A stretch of 64,000 nucleotides of DNA from positions 124,001-188,000 of the forward strand of contig NZ_JAJUWT010000012.1 in NCBI RefSeq assembly GCF_021390395.1. The letters are read 5' to 3'. Numbering within the stretch: the first letter of the stretch is position 1; each line of letters starts with the position of its first letter. Of this stretch, positions 1 to 8,754 are shown piece after piece. A program made the position numbers and the translations under genes. The DNA comes from Saccharothrix sp. S26 (GTDB lineage: Bacteria; Actinomycetota; Actinomycetes; Mycobacteriales; Pseudonocardiaceae). The notes beneath the pieces are model-generated. The model was not told where the DNA came from. It saw nothing but the letters and a program-made list of their open reading frames with translations, and ran no database searches.

Positions 1-2
1 GC

Positions 3-1427
3 GTGCGCGACACCGTCCGCCTGCGGCTGCACGCCCTGGACGACCGCACCCGCGACTGGCTCGACGTGCTCAGCGTGGCGGGGCGGGACCTGGACGTGGA
101 CCTGCTCGAAGCCGTCACGGCCTCCGGGGTCCGGCTCACCCCGGACGTCGCCCACCTGGTCGTTGAAGCGGGCCCCGGCGTGGTGCGCTTCCGGCACCCG
201 CTGTTCGCCGAGGCCGCCTACGCCGACCTCACCCCCACCCGCCGCGCCGACCTGCACGCCCGGCTCGCGGACGCCGGCGCGCACGCCCTCACCCCGGCGG
301 AGCTGGCCCACCACTACGGCCGGGCGCGCGGCCGGGAGGACGACCACCTGCGCTGGACGCTCGAAGCCGCCGACGACGCCACCCGCCGCCTCGCCTACGA
401 GGACGCCCTGGCGCACCTGGACCGGGCCGCCGGGCTGCTCACCGACCCCGACCGGGAGCTGGCCGTGCAGCTGCACCGCACGTCGTTGCTCCAGATCACC
501 GTCGGCATCGGCAGCGACGCGGTCGACGCGGCCGCCGCCCGCGCCCTCGACCTGCTCACCCGCGTGGGCCCCGACACGGACGTGCGCCCGGCCCTGTGGG
601 CGCTGGGCGAGCTGGCGTGCAACCGCGCGGAGTTCGTCGTCGCCGAGGACCTGGCCGGTCGCCTCGCGGCCGCCGACGGCGTGATCGGCGCGGCGGGCCG
701 CTACCTGCTGGGCGTGGTCGGCTACTTCACCGGCCGCCTGGCCGAGGCCGACGACCACCTCACCGCCGCGATCGACCGGCTGCGCGAGCTGGAGCCCCGG
801 GAACTGGCCGCGCGGGTCGGGCGCACGCCCACGCTCGCGACCTACGACTTCCGGGCCCTGGTGCGATCCCTGCGCGGTGACGCGGACGCGGCACGGGCCG
901 ACATCGCCGCCGCACGTGCCCTCGCCGAACGCGCCGAGGACCCGTACGGGCGGGCCAACGCCGCGTTGTTCGCCGCGTGGGCCGCCTTGCAGGAGCAGGA
1001 CGTCGCCGCCGTCCTCGCCGCCGCCGAGAGGTGCCGGGAGATCGGTGCGCGTCAACACATGCCGCACTTCGTCACCACGGCCGACTTCTACACCGAGTGG
1101 GCGGCCGTGCGCGGTGGGGACGTCAGCCGCCTCGATGCCCTGCGCGCGGCCCGTGAGGGCATCCACCGGCTCGGCCTGCGCTCGACCCGCACGATCACCC
1201 TCGCCGCGATGGCGGACGCCCACCTGGCCGTCGGGCGTCACGCCACCGCGTCGGCGTTGGCGGACGAGGGCCTCGCCGTGGCCGAGGCGACCGGCGAACG
1301 GGTCTTCACCGCCGAGCTGCACCGCGTCCGCGGCCTGGCCAACGACGACCCGGCCGACCTCGACACCGGCGCACGGCTGGCCGAGGCGCAGGGCTGCGCC
1401 CTGCTCAGGGTGCGGTTCCCACGCTGA
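3..1427 (+). CDS. AAA/TPR-type transcriptional regulator, C-terminal part (5' end outside window)
   Basis: The reading frame is open from the left edge, so this is the C-terminal 474 residues of a larger protein. The first about 100 residues look like the winged-helix region that follows an NB-ARC/AAA ATPase core (RFRHPLFAEAAYADLTPTRR is typical of the tail of that domain in actinobacterial LuxR/BTAD-linked ATPases). The rest is alpha-helical, Ala/Leu/Asp-rich and TPR-like. There is no C-terminal LuxR helix-turn-helix, so any DNA-binding domain would have to be N-terminal (BTAD/SARP type) and off-window. The flavin hydroxylase starts 60 bp downstream on the same strand and is a plausible co-transcribed or regulated gene. 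The family call is by overall resemblance only. Confidence 0.7.
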   Translation: MRDTVRLRLHALDDRTRDWLDVLSVAGRDLDVDLLEAVTASGVRLTPDVAHLVVEAGPGVVRFRHPLFAEAAYADLTPTRRADLHARLADAGAHALTPAELAHHYGRARGREDDHLRWTLEAADDATRRLAYEDALAHLDRAAGLLTDPDRELAVQLHRTSLLQITVGIGSDAVDAAAARALDLLTRVGPDTDVRPALWALGELACNRAEFVVAEDLAGRLAAADGVIGAAGRYLLGVVGYFTGRLAEADDHLTAAIDRLRELEPRELAARVGRTPTLATYDFRALVRSLRGDADAARADIAAARALAERAEDPYGRANAALFAAWAALQEQDVAAVLAAAERCREIGARQHMPHFVTTADFYTEWAAVRGGDVSRLDALRAAREGIHRLGLRSTRTITLAAMADAHLAVGRHATASALADEGLAVAEATGERVFTAELHRVRGLANDDPADLDTGARLAEAQGCALLRVRFPR

Positions 1428-1487
1428 TCCCACAGAACCCCAACAGCCCTCCGCTGGCATGTCACCCAAACACCAGGAGGAGGACAC

Positions 1488-2969
1488 ATGGAGTTCGACG
1501 TCGTCGTGGTCGGGTGCGGGCCGGTCGGCGCGCTCACCGCCAACCTGCTCGGCACGAGGGGCGTGCGCACCCTCGTCGTCGAACGCGACACCGCGCCGCA
1601 CCGGCAGCCACGCGCGTTCTCCTGCGACGACGAGGCGTTGCGGATCTACCAGCAGGCCGGTCTGCTGGACGAGGTCGCGAAGGACATGTACGCGCCGCGG
1701 CGCGCGGAGTACGTCAACGCCAAGGGCCGGGTCTTCGCCACCGTCGCCTTGGACGAGGTCGACTTCGGCCTGGGCAGCGCCGCGCTGCACTTCTTCGACC
1801 AGCCGCGCCTCGAAGCCGCCCTGCGCGCCGGGCTCGACCGGTTCCCGCACGTCACCCTGCGCACCGGCGTCGAGCTGATGCGGCTCACCCAGGACGACCG
1901 GGCCGTCACCGTCGTGCTGCGCGACCTCGACACCGGCACCGAGACCGAGGTGCGCGCGCGGTACGTGCTGGGGTGCGACGGTGCCCGCAGCACCACGCGG
2001 GTCGCGGCCGGCATCACGCTCACCGGCACGTCCTACGCCGAACCGTGGCTCGCGGTCTCCGGCGAGGTGGGCCCGGACGCGGTGCGGGTGCCGCACACCA
2101 CGTTCGTCTGCGACTGGCGGCGGCCCGCGTTCGTCTCGCCCGGTGCGTTCGACACCTACCGGCTGGAGTTCATGCTCCGCCCGGACGAGGATCCCGCGCA
2201 GGTGACGAGCCCGGCGGCGGTCGCCCGGCTCGTCGCGCCCTACGTCGACCCGGACCGCTTCACCGTCACGCGTGCCGTCGTGTACACGTTCCACCACCTG
2301 GTCGCCGAGCGTTGGCGGGACCGGCGGGTGTTCCTGCTCGGCGACGCCGCCCACCAGATGCCGCCGTTCCTGGGCCAGGGCCTGTGCAGCGGGTTGCGTG
2401 ACGCGGCGAACCTCACCTGGAAGCTCGCCCTGGCACTGCGGTCGCAGGCCCCGGACACGCTGCTGGACACCTACGAGGCCGAACGCCGCCCGCACACCGA
2501 GGCGATGGCCCGCACCAGCGTGCGGCTCGGCCGGGTGTTCCTGGTGCGCAACAGGGTCGCCGCGTTCGTACGGGATGTGGTGCTGCGGGCCGTGCAGACC
2601 GTGCCGCGGGTGCGCCGCCTGGTGCGCCACTTCGAGTTCAAGCCGCTGCCCGCGCTGCCGGACGGCCGCGTCATGTTCCCGCAGCCGGAGGTGGTCGTCG
2701 GGGGCGTGCGGCGGCTGCTCGACGACGTGCTCGGCCCGGACTTCGCGGTCATCGGGCCGGGCGTGGACGCCGGCACGGCGCGGGACTGGTCCGGCCCCCG
2801 CGCGAGGTTCCTGCGGATGGTGGCCGACGGCGAGCCCCACACCGAAAACGACCTCGTGGACGTCACCGGCACGCTCACCGCCTGGTTCGCCCGCCACCGC
2901 ACGGACGTCGTCGTGCTGCGGCCCGACCGGTTCCCGCGCTCCGACCGCGACTTCGCCACCGCCGGCTGA
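1488..2969 (+). CDS. FAD-dependent aromatic-ring monooxygenase (MhpA/PheA-TfdB type)
   Basis: A 493-residue group A flavoprotein hydroxylase. The N-terminus carries the dinucleotide fold VVVGCGPVGALTANLL with the acidic VVERD strand end. The second FAD motif RVFLLGDAAHQMPPFLGQG lies near residue 285 and is followed by GLRDAANLTWKL. This is the signature of 3-(3-hydroxyphenyl)propionate hydroxylases and of polyketide-tailoring hydroxylases. Such enzymes use NAD(P)H and O2 to hydroxylate a phenolic ring in the cytoplasm. The start is set by a strong ribosome site, AGGAGGA, 6-7 nt before ATG. It lies directly after the regulator fragment and before a broken flavin oxidase. The substrate cannot be read from sequence; catabolic and tailoring roles are both possible. 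Confidence 0.88.
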   Translation: MEFDVVVVGCGPVGALTANLLGTRGVRTLVVERDTAPHRQPRAFSCDDEALRIYQQAGLLDEVAKDMYAPRRAEYVNAKGRVFATVALDEVDFGLGSAALHFFDQPRLEAALRAGLDRFPHVTLRTGVELMRLTQDDRAVTVVLRDLDTGTETEVRARYVLGCDGARSTTRVAAGITLTGTSYAEPWLAVSGEVGPDAVRVPHTTFVCDWRRPAFVSPGAFDTYRLEFMLRPDEDPAQVTSPAAVARLVAPYVDPDRFTVTRAVVYTFHHLVAERWRDRRVFLLGDAAHQMPPFLGQGLCSGLRDAANLTWKLALALRSQAPDTLLDTYEAERRPHTEAMARTSVRLGRVFLVRNRVAAFVRDVVLRAVQTVPRVRRLVRHFEFKPLPALPDGRVMFPQPEVVVGGVRRLLDDVLGPDFAVIGPGVDAGTARDWSGPRARFLRMVADGEPHTENDLVDVTGTLTAWFARHRTDVVVLRPDRFPRSDRDFATAG

Positions 2970-3069
2970 AACCCGCTGCGGCGACGGCGTCGCGCACCTG
3001 CGGCATCGTCGGTGTTCGCGGTCACGACCTCCTGGTATATCGGGGGACCTGCCCGCGAAGGGGTGTCGG

Positions 3070-3628
3070 ATGGCGGTCTTGGTGCTGGGACGGCCCGTGG
3101 TCCGGGCCGGTGGTGTGTCGCGGCACCCGGCGCGGCCGCTGGTGCACGACCGGCCCGGGATGCAGACCGCCAAGACCGAGTTCTTCGACCGACCGCTGCC
3201 CGACGACGTGGTGGCGGCGCTGCCGGCGCACCTCACCGCCGACCGCGAGCACGGCGAACTGCGCGAGATCGCCTTCACGCCGTGGCGTGGCGCGTACGGT
3301 CGGGTCGCCCCCGACACCACCGCGTTCGCCCACCGCGACCCGGCGTTCCTGGTCAAGCACACCGTCCTGGTGAGGCCGAACGGCGCGGCCCGGCGCGGGC
3401 ACGAGGGGCTGGACCGGCTCGCCGCCGCGTGGGCCATCGCGCACCCGTGGGGCACGGGCCGGGTGTACCCGAACTTCCCCGACCCGACCCGGCCCAGCCC
3501 GACTGGCTGGCTGGCTGGCTGGCTGGCTGACCGCGTACTACGGGGCCAACGCCGACCGCCTGCGCGCGGTGAAGTCGCGCTACGACCCCGACGGCGCGTT
3601 CGCGTTCGCCCGGTCCGTCCCCGGCTGA
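3070..3628 (+). pseudogene. Remnant of a berberine-bridge-type FAD-linked oxidase (frameshifted, N-terminus missing)
   Basis: From about 3160 the plus strand encodes a typical C-terminal BBE segment: KTEFFDRPLPDDVVAALPAH, then REIAFTPWRGAYGRV, then [15 protein letters not shown]. The expected ending continues in a different frame from about 3530 as [20 protein letters not shown] and finishes at the TGA at 3626-3628. Between the halves lies a run of six CTGG units (3503-3526), and the frame changes there. Only about the last 150 residues of a normally 450-500 residue enzyme remain; the N-terminal FAD-binding domain is absent upstream, where the hydroxylase gene ends. The ATG at 3070 gives an in-frame start but no recognisable first 30 residues. 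I read this as a decayed gene. Confidence 0.8.
3503..3526 (+). repeat. Tetranucleotide tandem repeat (CTGG)x6
   Basis: Six perfect CTGG units are followed by CTGA. One unit plus CTGA would read Asp-Trp-Leu-Thr, as in intact family members, so five extra units (20 nt) shift the frame. Slipped-strand expansion, or an assembly error, explains the break in the oxidase remnant. Confidence 0.85.
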
Positions 3629-3632
3629 GCGG

Positions 3633-4046
3633 TCAGTCGTCCGCGAGTTCGACGTCGGCGAGGTCGTCCACCCCGACGACGTCCACGCCGTTGAACACGA
3701 CCACCACGCCCAGCTCGGTGAAGCCGGGCACGCGCACCTCGGCGAACCGGACCAGCCAGTCGCGGCCGGGGTGGAAGGTGAACTCCGGTTCGTCGATGGC
3801 GTCCGGCGCGTAGCCGGGGTGCTCGCGCAGGTGGTCGGCCGCGGCCTCGTGCGCGACGGCCAGCAGCCGCTCGCGGTCCCGCAGCACCGAGCCGATGAAC
3901 TCCAGGTCGAGGTCGTCCGCGGTGGCCGGCCGTTCCACCAGCACGCTCACCGCCGTGTCGGCGACGGTCGCGTTCCAGCACGCCACTCCGTCGGGGGCGT
4001 GGTCCACCGGTGTCAGCTCGCCGAAACCGGGAATCGTGATCGTCAC
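3633..4046 (-). CDS. Hypothetical acidic protein, 137 residues
   Basis: I do not recognise the family. The product is small, acidic and soluble-looking, with no signal peptide or membrane segment. It has alternating beta-strand-like stretches (TAVSVLVERP, ELGVVVVFNGVDVVGVDDL) and a central Asp/Glu/His-rich helix. The GTG start at 4046 is supported by AGGA about 8 nt upstream and gives MTITIPGFGEL. The codon pattern has the strong third-position GC expected of a real gene. It converges on the broken oxidase and diverges from the GH3 gene; no functional link is visible. Confidence 0.6.
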   Translation of the reverse strand: MTITIPGFGELTPVDHAPDGVACWNATVADTAVSVLVERPATADDLDLEFIGSVLRDRERLLAVAHEAAADHLREHPGYAPDAIDEPEFTFHPGRDWLVRFAEVRVPGFTELGVVVVFNGVDVVGVDDLADVELADD

Positions 4047-4155
4047 CCGGCGATCCTATGCGCCGCTCCCGGACGTGACCGGAACCGGGCCACCGGAGCG
4101 GCGAGAACCGGTCCGCCGTTGTCTTGACGGCGGCACGCGGGTGAAGTTCGCTGTG

Positions 4156-4169
4156 GGAGAGCGCTCTCC
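4156..4169. promoter_or_regulatory. LacI-family-type palindromic operator upstream of the GH3 gene
   Basis: GGAGAGCGCTCTCC is a perfect 14-bp palindrome with the central CG typical of LacI-family sites. It resembles the CebR/CelR-type operator (TGGGAGCGCTCCCA) that controls glycoside hydrolase genes in actinomycetes. It lies 67 bp before the start codon, just downstream of a possible -35 hexamer TTGACG at 4124-4129, a position suited to repression. No LacI-family gene is in the window. Confidence 0.6.
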
Positions 4170-4235
4170 GAGAGTTTGTCGACGACCCGCGGCCGGCGGC
4201 ACACCGGCCGCGGGTCACCCCTGCCTGGAGTCGCC

Positions 4236-7200
4236 ATGCCCGAAGCGCCAGCCCGGCACCGCCGCCGGGCCCTGCCCCTGCTCCTCGTCCTCGCCGCCCT
4301 GATCGCGGGCCAGCTCGTCGCCTCGGTGGCCGCGAGAGCGGCGGGCGTCCTGTTGTCCCAAGGCAAGCCGACCACCGCGTCGTCCACCGAGAACGCGGGC
4401 ACCCCGGCGTCCGCCGCCACCGACGGCAACGCGGGCACCCGCTGGTCCAGCGCGTTCACCGACCCGCAGTGGTTGAGCGTCGACCTCGGGGCCACCGCGA
4501 CCCTCGACCGGGTCGTGCTGACCTGGGAATCGGCCTACGCGACCGCGTTCCAGCTCCAGACCTCGGCCGACGGCGCCACGTGGACCACCATCCACACCGC
4601 GACCGCCGCGACCGGTGGCACGCAGAGCATCCCGGTCACCGGCGTCGGCCGGCACGTGCGGGTGCTCGGCACCGCCCGCGCCACCGGCTACGGGTACTCG
4701 CTGTGGGAGTTCCAGGTCTACGGCACGACCGGCGGTTCGGCCTCCGGCACGCCGATCTCGCAGTACAAGCAGGTCGCGGCGTCGACCTGGGAAGGCGGCA
4801 ACGCGCCCGCCGCGGCGCTGGACGGCCGCACGACCACCCGCTGGTCCAGCCAGTTCGCCGACGACCAGTGGCTGCGCGTCGACTTCGGCGGCGTGGCCGC
4901 GGTCAACCAGGTCGTGCTGAACTGGGAGGGCGCGTACGCGCGCGGTTACCGGCTCGAGGTGTCCAACGACGCGGTGAACTGGACGTCGATCTACTCGACC
5001 ACCACCGGCGCGGGCGGCACGGAACGGCTCACGGTCGCCGGCACCGGCCGTTACCTGCGGTTGTTCGCCACCGCGCGGGCCACCGGCTACGGCGTGTCGC
5101 TGTGGGAGTTCCAGGTGTTCGGCACGGTGGACACCTCGGCGGCCACCCCGCCGCTGCTGTCGCCGCCCACCAAGGCCCCGGCGGTGACGGGCCGGTTCGC
5201 GCTGTCCGCGCCCGCCGACAACGCGATGATCACCTCCACCCGGCGCCCGGTGTTCTCCTGGGCGGCCGTGCCGGGCGCGGTGCGCTACCAGGTGTGGCTC
5301 AACGTCAGCCGCACGGACTACGACTTCACCGCGTCGGGCAACCTGATCGACCTCTACACCAAGGTCGCCGAACCCACCGGCACGAGCTACACGCCGTCGT
5401 GGGACATCGCCGACCGGTGGACGTACAAATGGTACGTGGTGGCGGTGGACGGGTCCGGCGGGGTCAGCGCGTCGAACATCCGCACGTTCAGCGTGTACCT
5501 GCCGACGTTGACGACGGTCGCCGACGGCGTGCGGGTGGTGAACGGCAGCCGTGACCTGAACAAGAACGGGACGATCGAACCGTACGAGGACTGGCGGCAG
5601 CCCGTGGAGACGCGGGTGAACGACCTGCTCGGTCGGATGACGATCGAGGAGAAGGCGTACCAGATGTTCTACAACGCCCAGGTGTTCCCGCGTTCCGGGT
5701 GGCACTTCGGGCCTGCGGAGGCGCAGGACCTGCACGCGGCGTTGCTCGGGTCGAGCGGGACGCGGCTCGGCATCCCGTTCGTGTCGGCCGGTGACACGAT
5801 CGCCGGGTACAAGACGACGTACCCGTTGCAGAGCGCGTTGGCGGCGGCGCGGAACTACCCGTTGGACTACAAGCTCGGCGACATGCAGCGGCGCGAGCAG
5901 TTGGAGGTCGGCACGCGCGGTGTGCTCGGGCCGTTGGCCGAGGTGGGCACGAAGGTGCTGTACCCGCGCATCCAGGAGGGCAACGGCGAGAGCTCGGAGG
6001 TGGCGTCGGCGCAGGTGCGGGCGCTGGTGGCCGGGTTGCAGGGCGGGCCGGAGCTGAACCCGGCGTCCGTGCTGGCGACCGTGAAGCACTGGCCGGGCGA
6101 GGGCGCGGGCGGTGAGGCGCTGATCGTGTACGACGCCGTGACGATCAAGTACCACCTCGCGCCGTTCCGCGCGGCGATGGAGGCGGGCGCGGTGAACATC
6201 ATGCCGGGGTACGCGGGCAGCTCGCTGCTCGACCCGGGCGGGCCGGGTGCGGGTGACAGCGCGAAGATCCTCGCCTACCTGCGGCAGAACCTCGGGTACA
6301 CCGGGTTGATCACGACCGACTGGCTGCCGTCGGGGTCGTGGGTCGGCGCGGCGAACGCGGGCTCGGACGTGATGGGCGGCGCGGACCCGGGTGCGCCCGG
6401 GTTCACCATCGGCGGGTTCACCTCGGCCGTGCCCGCGGCGCGGATCGACGACGCGGTGCGGCGGGTGCTGCGGCTGAAGTTCAAGCTCGGGATCTTCGAG
6501 AACCCGTACGGCGACCCCGTGAACGGGCCGTACCGGTTCCACAAGCCGGAGTACGCGGCGCTGGCGAACCAGGCGTCGCGCGAGGCGATGACGTTGCTGA
6601 AGAACACGAACGGCGTGCTGCCGGTGCGGCTCAACCGCGGTGACAACATCGTGGTGGCCGGTCCGCGTGCCGACGACACGGCCGCTTGTTGCATCTGGAC
6701 CAGCTACTTCCACCAGGAGTACGGCTCGCAGACCATGCTCCAGGCGATCCGGGCACGTGCCGCGCAGGCCGGGGTGAACGTGCACGAGGGCACCGGGCCG
6801 TCACCGAAGCTGGCGATCGTGGCCGTGGGCGAGACCTCGTACACGCACGCGACGAGCTGGCCGAAGGAACAGCCGTACCTGCCGCCGGACCAGTTGGCCC
6901 TGATCCAGGACTTCCACCGCCAGGGCATCCCGGTCGTGGTCGCCCTGGTCCTGCCCCGGCCGTACGTGATCACGGAGTGGCACGACCTGGCCGGCGCCAT
7001 CGTCGTGACCTACCGCGGCGGCGAGGAGATGGGCCCGGCGCTGGCGTCGCTGCTGTTCGGCGACTACACCCCGACGGGCAAGCTGCCGTGGCAACTGCCC
7101 CGTGCCCTGGGCGACGTGCTGCGCCCCGGCGGCACCGACATCCCGGCCGACGCCACCGAGCACTGGGACCTGCCCTACGACCTGGGCGCGACCGCCGCCG

Positions 7201-7301
7201 AACGCGCCGACATCCGTGCCCGCATCGACGCCGGCACTCCCGTCCCCTCGAGCTACGGCACCCCGCTTTACCCCTTCGCCGCCGGCCGAACCACCTTCTA
7301 A
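4236..7301 (+). CDS. Secreted glycoside hydrolase family 3 protein with two F5/8 type C (discoidin) domains
   Basis: A 1021-residue exported enzyme. After a basic N-terminus, the hydrophobic stretch ALPLLLVLAALIAGQLVAS and an Ala-rich cleavage region form a signal peptide. Two discoidin/CBM32-like domains follow (about 37-165 and 170-310; both contain RWSS, the AYA motif and end in SLWEFQVYG or SLWEFQVFG). Next comes an Ig/fibronectin-like segment (about 325-430). The GH3 N-terminal TIM barrel (about 450-770) has KHWPGEG and the nucleophile region LITTDWLPSG, with Asp695 as the likely nucleophile. The GH3 C-terminal domain runs to the end. GH3 enzymes are retaining beta-glycosidases or N-acetylhexosaminidases; the substrate is unclear. 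ATG 4236 is preferred over the upstream TTG because GGAG lies 6 nt before it and a signal peptide starts there. Confidence 0.9.
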   Translation: MPEAPARHRRRALPLLLVLAALIAGQLVASVAARAAGVLLSQGKPTTASSTENAGTPASAATDGNAGTRWSSAFTDPQWLSVDLGATATLDRVVLTWESAYATAFQLQTSADGATWTTIHTATAATGGTQSIPVTGVGRHVRVLGTARATGYGYSLWEFQVYGTTGGSASGTPISQYKQVAASTWEGGNAPAAALDGRTTTRWSSQFADDQWLRVDFGGVAAVNQVVLNWEGAYARGYRLEVSNDAVNWTSIYSTTTGAGGTERLTVAGTGRYLRLFATARATGYGVSLWEFQVFGTVDTSAATPPLLSPPTKAPAVTGRFALSAPADNAMITSTRRPVFSWAAVPGAVRYQVWLNVSRTDYDFTASGNLIDLYTKVAEPTGTSYTPSWDIADRWTYKWYVVAVDGSGGVSASNIRTFSVYLPTLTTVADGVRVVNGSRDLNKNGTIEPYEDWRQPVETRVNDLLGRMTIEEKAYQMFYNAQVFPRSGWHFGPAEAQDLHAALLGSSGTRLGIPFVSAGDTIAGYKTTYPLQSALAAARNYPLDYKLGDMQRREQLEVGTRGVLGPLAEVGTKVLYPRIQEGNGESSEVASAQVRALVAGLQGGPELNPASVLATVKHWPGEGAGGEALIVYDAVTIKYHLAPFRAAMEAGAVNIMPGYAGSSLLDPGGPGAGDSAKILAYLRQNLGYTGLITTDWLPSGSWVGAANAGSDVMGGADPGAPGFTIGGFTSAVPAARIDDAVRRVLRLKFKLGIFENPYGDPVNGPYRFHKPEYAALANQASREAMTLLKNTNGVLPVRLNRGDNIVVAGPRADDTAACCIWTSYFHQEYGSQTMLQAIRARAAQAGVNVHEGTGPSPKLAIVAVGETSYTHATSWPKEQPYLPPDQLALIQDFHRQGIPVVVALVLPRPYVITEWHDLAGAIVVTYRGGEEMGPALASLLFGDYTPTGKLPWQLPRALGDVLRPGGTDIPADATEHWDLPYDLGATAAERADIRARIDAGTPVPSSYGTPLYPFAAGRTTF

Positions 7302-7532
7302 CCCGCGAGTCCTACGTTCACGTCGCGTGTGTCCTACGTTCGGAACACCCGAGTTGAACGCTCAGAACAAGATCGACTGTGCTGAGCGTTCAACTCGGGG
7401 GTCTTGAACGTAGGACACGCGCGTTCCGAACGTAGGACACACGCGTTCTGGACGTAGGACACACGCGTTCTGAACGTAGGACACACGCGTTCTGAACGTA
7501 GGACACACGCGTTCTGGATGTAGGACACGCGG
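7302..7532. repeat. 22-bp-period repeat array with central 18-bp-stem hairpin (copy A)
   Basis: The whole intergenic gap is repeat DNA. Six direct units begin at 7406, 7428, 7450, 7472, 7494 and 7516, an exact 22-bp period, with core GAACGTAGGACAC and end GCGTTCT. Two reverse-complement units sit on the other side (GTCCTACGTTC at 7309 and 7331, also 22 bp apart). Between them is a perfect 18-bp inverted repeat (7348-7365 with 7382-7399, half CCCGAGTTGAACGCTCAG) around a 16-nt loop. Each unit starts GAACG and ends CGTTC, so each can fold into a small hairpin. The array abuts the stop codon of the minus-strand gene at 7533. Related copies occur at 56239-56303 and 62230-62318. Confidence 0.95.
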
Positions 7533-8006
7533 TTAGGAGGTGAGGGTGGTGATGCGGTGGCGCAGGGTGGTTTCCAGGTCGCGCAGTTCGCGGGCCGGTG
7601 GACCCAGGCCCGTCAGGGAAAGGCGGCGGGATTCCAAGCGGTCCGAGCGGTAGCGGGGGAAGGCCAGTTTCAGGGCGCAGTCCAGCATGCCCAGGTGGTA
7701 GCGCAGGAGTTCGACGATCCGTTGCGGCGGCGGGGGACGGTCGGTCTGCCACGCCAGGTCCGCGGCCCAGCCGGACAGCCTGCCGTACTGGGCCGCCACG
7801 GCACGGCCGTGCCGCGCGACCTCCCACGACGTCTCACCGGGACGCGCGCAGTCCGCGATGACGGCCTCCGCCCGCTCCTGCAACGCCACGGCCTGCACCA
7901 CGACCTCCAGCAACGCACCCAGCCGCACGAGCTCCGCCGTGGCCGGGTCGAGCATCACGCTCGTTGGTTCGGCACGGCGATGTGCCCTGCGCGGACGAAT
8001 GCGCAC
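7533..8006 (-). CDS. Hypothetical helical protein
   Basis: A product of up to 157 residues that I do not recognise. It is mostly alpha-helical (ELVRLGALLEVVVQAVALQE; VELLRYHLGMLDCALKLAF), soluble, with no signal peptide. The first 17 residues from the GTG at 8006 are Arg-rich and may be non-coding; an ATG at 7955 (MLDPATAELV) is an alternative and neither has a clear ribosome site. It is downstream of, and on the same strand as, the response regulator operon, 46 bp after it, and could be its last gene. The 3' end runs directly into repeat array A. Confidence 0.55.
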   Translation of the reverse strand: MRIRPRRAHRRAEPTSVMLDPATAELVRLGALLEVVVQAVALQERAEAVIADCARPGETSWEVARHGRAVAAQYGRLSGWAADLAWQTDRPPPPQRIVELLRYHLGMLDCALKLAFPRYRSDRLESRRLSLTGLGPPARELRDLETTLRHRITTLTS

Positions 8007-8052
8007 CCCTGGACGGTACCGCGCACCCGGGCCGCACGGCTGACCGCAACGA

Positions 8053-8754
8053 TCAAGACACCCGTCCGGACGGCGGCGGCGGGCTGCTCCCGGGCACGAC
8101 CAGACCGCTGTGGTACGCGGCGGCGATCGCCTGGGCGCGGTCGCGCAGCCCGAGCTTCATCAGGATGCGACCCAGGTGCGTCTTCACCGTCGCCTCACCG
8201 ACCACGAGGTGCGCGGCGATCTCCGGGTTCGACAGGCCGTGCGCGACGAGCACCAGCACCTCCCGTTCGCGCACGGTCAGCTCGCACATGTCCGCGGACG
8301 TCGGCATGTGGTGGCGCGGCCGGGCGGCGAACTCCCGGATCAGTCCTTTCGCGACGGTCGGGTCCAGCCACGCCTCGCCGGACGCCACCGTGCGCACGGC
8401 GTCCACCAGTTCGCGCGGCACGGCATCCTTGAGCAGGAACCCTGACGCGCCCGCCCGCAACGCCGCGTACACCGCCTCGTCCACGTGGTAGGTCGTCAAG
8501 ATGATGATCTTGGTGGCGTGGTCCTCGCCCTCCGGGTCGGCGTCGATGATCCGCCGCGTCGCCTCCACTCCGTCCACGCCCGGCATCCGCACGTCCATCA
8601 GCACCACGTCGGGGTGCACCTCGCCCGCCCGCGCGACGGCCCCCGCGCCCTCGTCCGCCTCGGCCACCACCTCGATGTCCGGTTCCGCGTCGAGCAGCAT
8701 CGCCAGGCCCGCCCGCACCAACGGCTGGTCGTCCACCAGCATCACGCGGATCAC
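8053..8754 (-). CDS. NarL/LuxR-family response regulator
   Basis: A 233-residue two-component response regulator. The receiver domain (about 1-120) has VMLVDDQPLVRAG with the acidic pair, the phosphoacceptor in VVLMDVRMPGVDG, the Thr in IIILTTY and the Lys in FLLKDAVP. The C-terminal LuxR helix-turn-helix has LTVREREVLVLVAHGLSNPE and ATVKTHLGRILMKLGLRDR. The GTG start at 8754 overlaps the last codons of the sensor kinase by 4 bp (GTGA), so the two are translationally coupled. It should be phosphorylated by the kinase encoded just upstream. Targets are unknown; its own operon is a reasonable candidate. Confidence 0.93.
   Translation of the reverse strand: MIRVMLVDDQPLVRAGLAMLLDAEPDIEVVAEADEGAGAVARAGEVHPDVVLMDVRMPGVDGVEATRRIIDADPEGEDHATKIIILTTYHVDEAVYAALRAGASGFLLKDAVPRELVDAVRTVASGEAWLDPTVAKGLIREFAARPRHHMPTSADMCELTVREREVLVLVAHGLSNPEIAAHLVVGEATVKTHLGRILMKLGLRDRAQAIAAAYHSGLVVPGSSPPPPSGRVS

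Noticed and set aside
3503..3526. Phase-variation switch
   Set aside because: The gene downstream lacks its N-terminal domain, so changing the repeat number could not restore a working enzyme.
4215..6785. 856-residue minus-strand open frame antisense to the GH3 gene
   Set aside because: It is His/Arg/Gly-rich with no domain, and lies opposite clear GH3 and discoidin coding; a high-GC shadow.
7406..7532. CRISPR array
   Set aside because: Units are contiguous on a 22-bp period with no spacers and no cas genes nearby.
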